Positions 60,240-64,000 of a DNA stretch of 64,000 nucleotides are shown in pieces. The stretch is from Pyrenula massariospora (Eukaryota; Ascomycota; Eurotiomycetes; Pyrenulales; Pyrenulaceae). The stretch is from assembly GCA_021030905.1 (NCBI GenBank), contig JAGFMI010000004.1, positions 1,426,001-1,490,000 on the forward strand, written 5' to 3'. The first letter of the stretch is position 1. Each line of letters begins with the position of its first letter. The notes beneath the pieces are model-generated. The model ran no database searches and was not told the DNA's origin. It saw only the letters and a list, made by a program, of their open reading frames with translations. Both the position numbers and the translations under genes were made by a program.

Positions 60240-61075
60240 TTAGCCGGCAAGATTCTTCATAGCCCGTTTGATAGTCTCGAGCTCTTTTGTGAACGCATGA
60301 TTCCAAGCCTGTTGTCCCTAGGGTTAGAATATACTTGACAATATAGATACTAAGGCTTACCTGCTCGATCTGCTCCGATGCCTTGGTTGTCTGCTGTGTT
60401 GCGTGCTGCAGGGACTGTTTTAAAATTTCCGCTTTGTGAAATACCACTGAAGCAGCCTCCTCATTTTTTGCGTGCTTCAAACTTGCGGACTCGACTGCTT
60501 GGCTAAGCTTAGGGGTAAGACTACCTCGTACATGGACGCTTTGCGGACCAAGCACCTCGACGGCGACGGCAATAAGCTCAATGTGAATATCTGCCCATTC
60601 ACTCCAGAGCTTATCTAAGCCGTCTCGATGACGCGCAACAATCTTATCAAACTCCTTCATGCGTTCGCCTAGAGTAAACACGGTTCTTCCCGATGTTGTA
60701 GCTTTCGTCAGCTTGAGCTGCTCCTCGGAAATAGAGGTGAAGAGTTTGGCTTCCCGCTCCTCTGTGATAGAGAATGTTCCTTGCATATCTTCAAGTACCA
60801 GATCCACGCGGCCATTGAGACATTTTTCAGTAATTTCTAGTTCTGTCTCGGCTTCCTGGGCTAGTCTTTTGCGATTATCGTCAATACTCTCTGATTTTAT
60901 ACGCTTAGTGATTTTGCCATCAGCATGAAGGAATGAACTTACTTGCAAATTTCTTCGTAAGATCTCTACTGCCAAACGAACCTTTCTTTGCCTCCAAAGT
61001 CTTCTTCACCCGATAGGGATTCTGCAGCTTGTAACTGGGCGTGACATTATCCTTTGCCTTGGTGACAGCCGCCAT
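60240..61075 (-). CDS. Coiled-coil hypothetical protein
   Basis: Not recognised by function. The model is join(61075-60943, 60890-60361, 60308-60240), 243 aa with matching phases. A basic N-terminus (MAAVTKAKDNVTPSYKLQNPYRVKKTLEAKKG) leads into a largely helical body: SIDDNRKRLAQEAETELEITEKCLNG, ISEEQLKLTKATTSGRTVFTLGERMKEFDKIV, LWSEWADIHIELIAVAVEVLGP, and a long heptad-like stretch ending TTKASEQIEQAWNHAFTKELETIKRAMKNLAG. Helix content and length could suit a BAR-like or structural coiled-coil protein; I did not see a decisive motif. Confidence 0.75.
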
Positions 61076-61885
61076 GATTCTTGAATGAAATCCATCGCTG
61101 GAAGGTTTGGTGTGAAGTGGGCGTATATTGACACTTTGTCGGCTGGACTTGTGCGGTAGTGAAGGCATCGACACGTCGCTTTGCGTGTTTTGGGGGTTGC
61201 TCGACAGAATATGAGACACAGCACGGTTTACAATGAACTAAGAGGTTTTCAAGCAGAAATGAATGATAGAGAAAGAAATGAAAGGGAGAGAAAGCAAGAA
61301 GATAGTGCACGATGCGGACAGAAGGTCGGCAACAGCAAACCAATAGTAAAGCAATCATGCCGCGACCGAAAGGAATCGGGAACAGCAGTATCGGCATGAG
61401 TTTTGGCAATGAAGGGCAGAGTTGAAAGCCGCCGTGAGCCTGGCTACCGTCGGAGATTCACCTGGAAGGAGCGCACCGCCTACAAACAGCGGTGACGGGG
61501 AAGACATCACAAAACGACTGAACTCAGGCCGGAATCATTGTCGGAGAGGTACAGTGCGCAACCATGCCTTTTTGCTTGAGAAGCTCAGCCTTAGGCCCTG
61601 TGAGCATAGACCTGGCCGCACCAAGGTATTCAAGCTCTTCACGGGAACTTCGTCCCTTGACGGCAAATTTGGCCATACGAGACGAAATCAAGGCGGTTCC
61701 TCCGCTGGATCAAAGTTGACAGCACCAGGAGTTTCAAGGGTTAGTTGGGTTCGTAGGCGGCGCCAAGTAGGTCAACGGGTAGAGAGGTATGAAATACTTC
61801 TCACACGGGTCAAAGGCTCCGAAGCGCGAACAAAACGTGTGGTGCGCGCCTTTTATTTTTTAATTCAGGTCATCCCATGCTGCCT
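61076..61885. other. Intergenic region, about 810 bases
   Basis: Promoter of the coiled-coil gene and 3' flank of GRX5. The 280-codon plus-strand frame 61422-62264 overlaps GRX5 antisense and is not protein-like. Confidence 0.5.
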
Positions 61886-62481
61886 CTACTTGTTCTCACT
61901 GCTCGACTCTTCCGCAGGAACCAGGACTCCCTTCTCATCGAGTAACTCTGCAAGACTCCCATCCTTGTGCATGCTCATTAAAATATCACATCCTCCGACA
62001 AACTCTCCGCCGACGTACAGCTGTGGTATCGTAGGCCAATTGCTATACTCCTTGATCCCTTGCCTCAAATCCTCGTCTTCAAGGACATTGAAAGCTGTGA
62101 ATTTGGCTGGATCAACACCCTGTAAGCCAAGGATCTGTATCGATGTCCGCGAAAATCCACATTGCGGGATCTCAGGAGTGCCTTTCATAAAGAGAACAAC
62201 GGGAGAAGATTTAGTCGCAGTGTCAAGGGCTGAGCGGACTTGGTCGGAGAGGCATCTAGTTTGAAACTTTTGAAAGGCGGTGTGTGGAAATCTGGGCGAA
62301 AGGAAAGGCGTGGTTCTCGAAGTCGAGAAGATGAACGATTTCGTAGATAGTCTTGCGCGTGGCGCAAGTGTGATAGCTCGACGGAAAGCCTGTCATAGAG
62401 CTTTCTAGTCAAATTCTTGGACGCCTCGGCTCTTAAGGTACACGTGGAGCTTACCTGCGTTCTTACTGATCTCGAAATCAT
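61886..62481 (-). CDS. GRX5: Monothiol glutaredoxin, mitochondrial
   Basis: CGFS-type glutaredoxin that receives Fe-S clusters from the ISU scaffold and passes them on. The model is join(62481-62455, 62389-61886), 176 aa. The 27-base first exon plus the start of exon 2 encode an Arg-rich presequence ([19 protein letters not shown] ...). The glutaredoxin domain has [32 protein letters not shown] with the single active cysteine, [37 protein letters not shown] (the WPTIPQ and GGCD glutathione-binding parts) and a Ser/Glu-rich tail. Length and order fit yeast Grx5. It is divergent from the PPCDC-like gene. Confidence 0.96.
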
Positions 62482-62688
62482 CACGAGTGTGTTCAGAATG
62501 TAGTATAGGGGAGAAAAGGTCACAAGGAAATTTGTAACATTTTTTGGAGGGAGATGCGGCGAACGGCGGATGACGCAATTGTTGTTGCTTCGGTTCCGAT
62601 GCGGTAAGGTTGAATCCTCTTCTACGGCAGGGATAACTCACACGCATTTCTTCGGTATTATCTTTATGAATTGGGGACAAGCTAGTAC

Positions 62689-63447
62689 ATGTTATATACA
62701 GACCTAGGTTTTCTCGACAACGCATTTGGCATGGTAGATAAATTTTCCTCCCCTCCGCCTCTTTTTTCGGCGGCAGACTACCAGGATGATGGGAAACATC
62801 ACGTACTGCTCGCAAGCTCTGGCTCTGTCGCCACTATCAAACTACCACTGATCGCTAAGGCTCTCGCTTCGCACTCAAATGTCTCTATTAGGATCATTGT
62901 TACGTCCTCCGCGGAAAAATTCCTCGTTGGGCAATCTGCAGAGCAGCCAGAGCTTGCTGCATTGCTCAACATTCCAGGAGTCGATAGTATCCATCGGGAT
63001 GAGGACGAGTGGCATAAGCCTTGGGTTCGAGGGGATAAAATTCTTCACATAGAGCTGAGGCGTTGGGCTGATATCATGGTCGTCGCTCCTCTCAGTGCGA
63101 ACACACTGGCAAAGATGACGGTAGGCATCGCTGACAATTTATTGACGTCGGTGATAAGAGCCTGGGAAATTCCAGGTGTCTTCGACATCACGACAAATGG
63201 TCCAAGGAAACTTATTTTCGTAGCGGTCGCCATGAATACGGCAATGTGGAGACATCCTGTCACTACAAAGCAAATCCGCGAACTCGAGGAAGATTGGAAA
63301 GACTGGGTGACGGTCCTGAAGCCAATAGAGAAGAAACTAGCTTGCGGGGATACCGGTGATGGAGCCATGATGGACTGGAACAAGATCGTTGAGATTGTGA
63401 AACTCCACCTGGACAGAAGTCCAGCAAGGTCAACTGTTTCTGCTTGA
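62689..63447 (+). CDS. PPCDC/HAL3-type flavoprotein
   Basis: Homo-oligomeric FMN flavoprotein; PPCDC decarboxylates phosphopantothenoylcysteine in coenzyme A synthesis, while fungal HAL3/VHS3/CAB3 share the fold. Intronless, 252 aa (a second ATG at 62731 may be the start). Key parts: HHVLLASSGSVATIKLPLIAKAL (flavin site), the catalytic histidine in LHIELRRWADIMVVAPLSANTLAKM, DNLLTSVIRAWE, and the cysteine in KKLACGDTGDGAM. The substrate-binding PxMNxxMW motif reads VAMNTAMW: Asn and Met are kept but Pro is Val. It lacks the acidic tail of yeast HAL3, so it looks more like a compact PPCDC. A UbiA gene follows on the opposite strand. Confidence 0.88.
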   Translation: MLYTDLGFLDNAFGMVDKFSSPPPLFSAADYQDDGKHHVLLASSGSVATIKLPLIAKALASHSNVSIRIIVTSSAEKFLVGQSAEQPELAALLNIPGVDSIHRDEDEWHKPWVRGDKILHIELRRWADIMVVAPLSANTLAKMTVGIADNLLTSVIRAWEIPGVFDITTNGPRKLIFVAVAMNTAMWRHPVTTKQIRELEEDWKDWVTVLKPIEKKLACGDTGDGAMMDWNKIVEIVKLHLDRSPARSTVSA

Positions 63448-63561
63448 CAGTAAGACTACCGACAGTGAATAGCGACTTTAGGATTATCATCCTAAGTTGT
63501 CGGTAGTCTCGGCCTTTCAGATTCTTGTCTTAGTTCTTTTGGAGATGCCTCGCAGTTTCCG

Positions 63562-64000
63562 TCACGGGTGGCCTCTATCATTCAGCTCAACTGCTTGCTC
63601 GCTTGACTGACGCCTCATCAGGTAGTCGCCAAGCAGTCCTACAGATATCGTTCCGCCTGTGATCAAACAACCATTCTTGAACCACCACCAACAGTTCCTG
63701 ACGTCTTTTAGCTGGACCCTCCATATCATTGTGGCGAGCGTAGCGGCACTGCCACCACAGCTAGTAGTGAAAAAGACTGGCCCAGCCCCCAACGCAAATC
63801 CGGCCGCGACGAGTAGTCCAACTTGGACAGTGGACATGACAGAGAGGACAAGTTTGGTATTGTGTTCGTGGGCCAAGGCAATCGATTTAATACCTGCAGC
63901 GGGGTCGTCCTTGATGTCCATGTGTGCATAGATCATGTCATATACAATTGTCCAAGCCCAGCAGCTAGAGTAAAGCGCAATGGCGGATCCTAGTGCATTA
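63562..64000 (-). CDS. UbiA-type prenyltransferase, partial (5' part beyond the window)
   Basis: Integral membrane aromatic prenyltransferase; only the C-terminal 145 codons are present and the frame is open at the right edge. The second Asp-rich motif is complete: WTIVYDMIYAHMDIKDD (YDxxYAxxDxxDD), which binds the prenyl diphosphate through Mg2+. Two or three membrane helices follow (NTKLVLSVMSTVQVGLLVAAG; TTSCGGSAATLATMIW; GCLITGGTISVGLLGDYLM). The sequence DVRNCWWWFKNGC reminds me more of prenyltransferases from meroterpenoid clusters than of COQ2 for ubiquinone, but COQ2 cannot be excluded without the N-terminal half. It converges with the PPCDC-like gene with only 114 bases between stops. 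Confidence 0.9.
   Translation of the reverse strand, partial: NALGSAIALYSSCWAWTIVYDMIYAHMDIKDDPAAGIKSIALAHEHNTKLVLSVMSTVQVGLLVAAGFALGAGPVFFTTSCGGSAATLATMIWRVQLKDVRNCWWWFKNGCLITGGTISVGLLGDYLMRRQSSEQAVELNDRGHP

Noticed and set aside
61422-62264. 280-codon plus-strand frame
   Set aside because: Largely antisense to GRX5, which is certain on the other strand; not protein-like.

Overview
The window is a 64 kb piece of nuclear DNA from a filamentous ascomycete (Pezizomycotina). The evidence is about 30 protein-coding genes, mostly 0.8-2.7 kb, interrupted by short (about 45-110 nt) GT...AG introns with ctgac/ctaac-like branch sites. The gene content is also typical: PEX20, mannitol-1-phosphate 5-dehydrogenase, a SUR7/PalI protein, a WHI2-type BTB protein, and an SFH1/SNF5 subunit ending in a GATA-like finger. 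I cannot place it below class with confidence; a Leotiomycetes-like fungus is a guess from gene style. I saw no tRNA, rRNA, CRISPR array or intact transposon. All exon boundaries were worked out by hand from reading frame and splice signals.

Layout. 0-13 kb: F-box protein (+), PEX20 (-), secreted M14 carboxypeptidase (-), P5C dehydrogenase (+), APS kinase (-). 13-20.6 kb: two lineage-specific hypothetical proteins (+) and WHI2 (+), in gene-poor surroundings. 21-33 kb: SEC13 (+), a DUF202 membrane protein (-) divergent from a PP2A activator (PTPA/RRD, +), an unknown two-exon gene (+), a GT25 glycosyltransferase (+) and V-ATPase subunit C (+). 33-44.5 kb: SFH1 (+), a proline/serine-rich hypothetical (-), mannitol-1-phosphate dehydrogenase (-), SUR7 family (-), and a FOL1-type HPPK-DHPS (-) whose N-terminus is not recognisable. 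44.8-52 kb: nitronate monooxygenase ending in AKL (+), VTC5-like SPX protein (-), MPP10 (+). 52-64 kb: a decayed short-chain dehydrogenase, a small basic protein, a small membrane protein, EFM6-like methyltransferase, branched-chain aminotransferase, a coiled-coil protein, GRX5, a PPCDC/HAL3-type flavoprotein and, cut by the right edge, a UbiA prenyltransferase.

Most genes are housekeeping and do not form one pathway. The best candidates for something unusual are: (1) the HPPK-DHPS gene without a visible dihydroneopterin aldolase domain; (2) the right-edge pair of PPCDC-like flavoprotein and UbiA prenyltransferase, which may be the border of a biosynthetic locus; (3) a cluster of genes with extremely short first exons, including a SEC13 first exon that is only the ATG, plus a GC-AG intron in the nitronate monooxygenase; (4) a clear SDR pseudogene. 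I did not find convincing evidence of a wholly new biological system.
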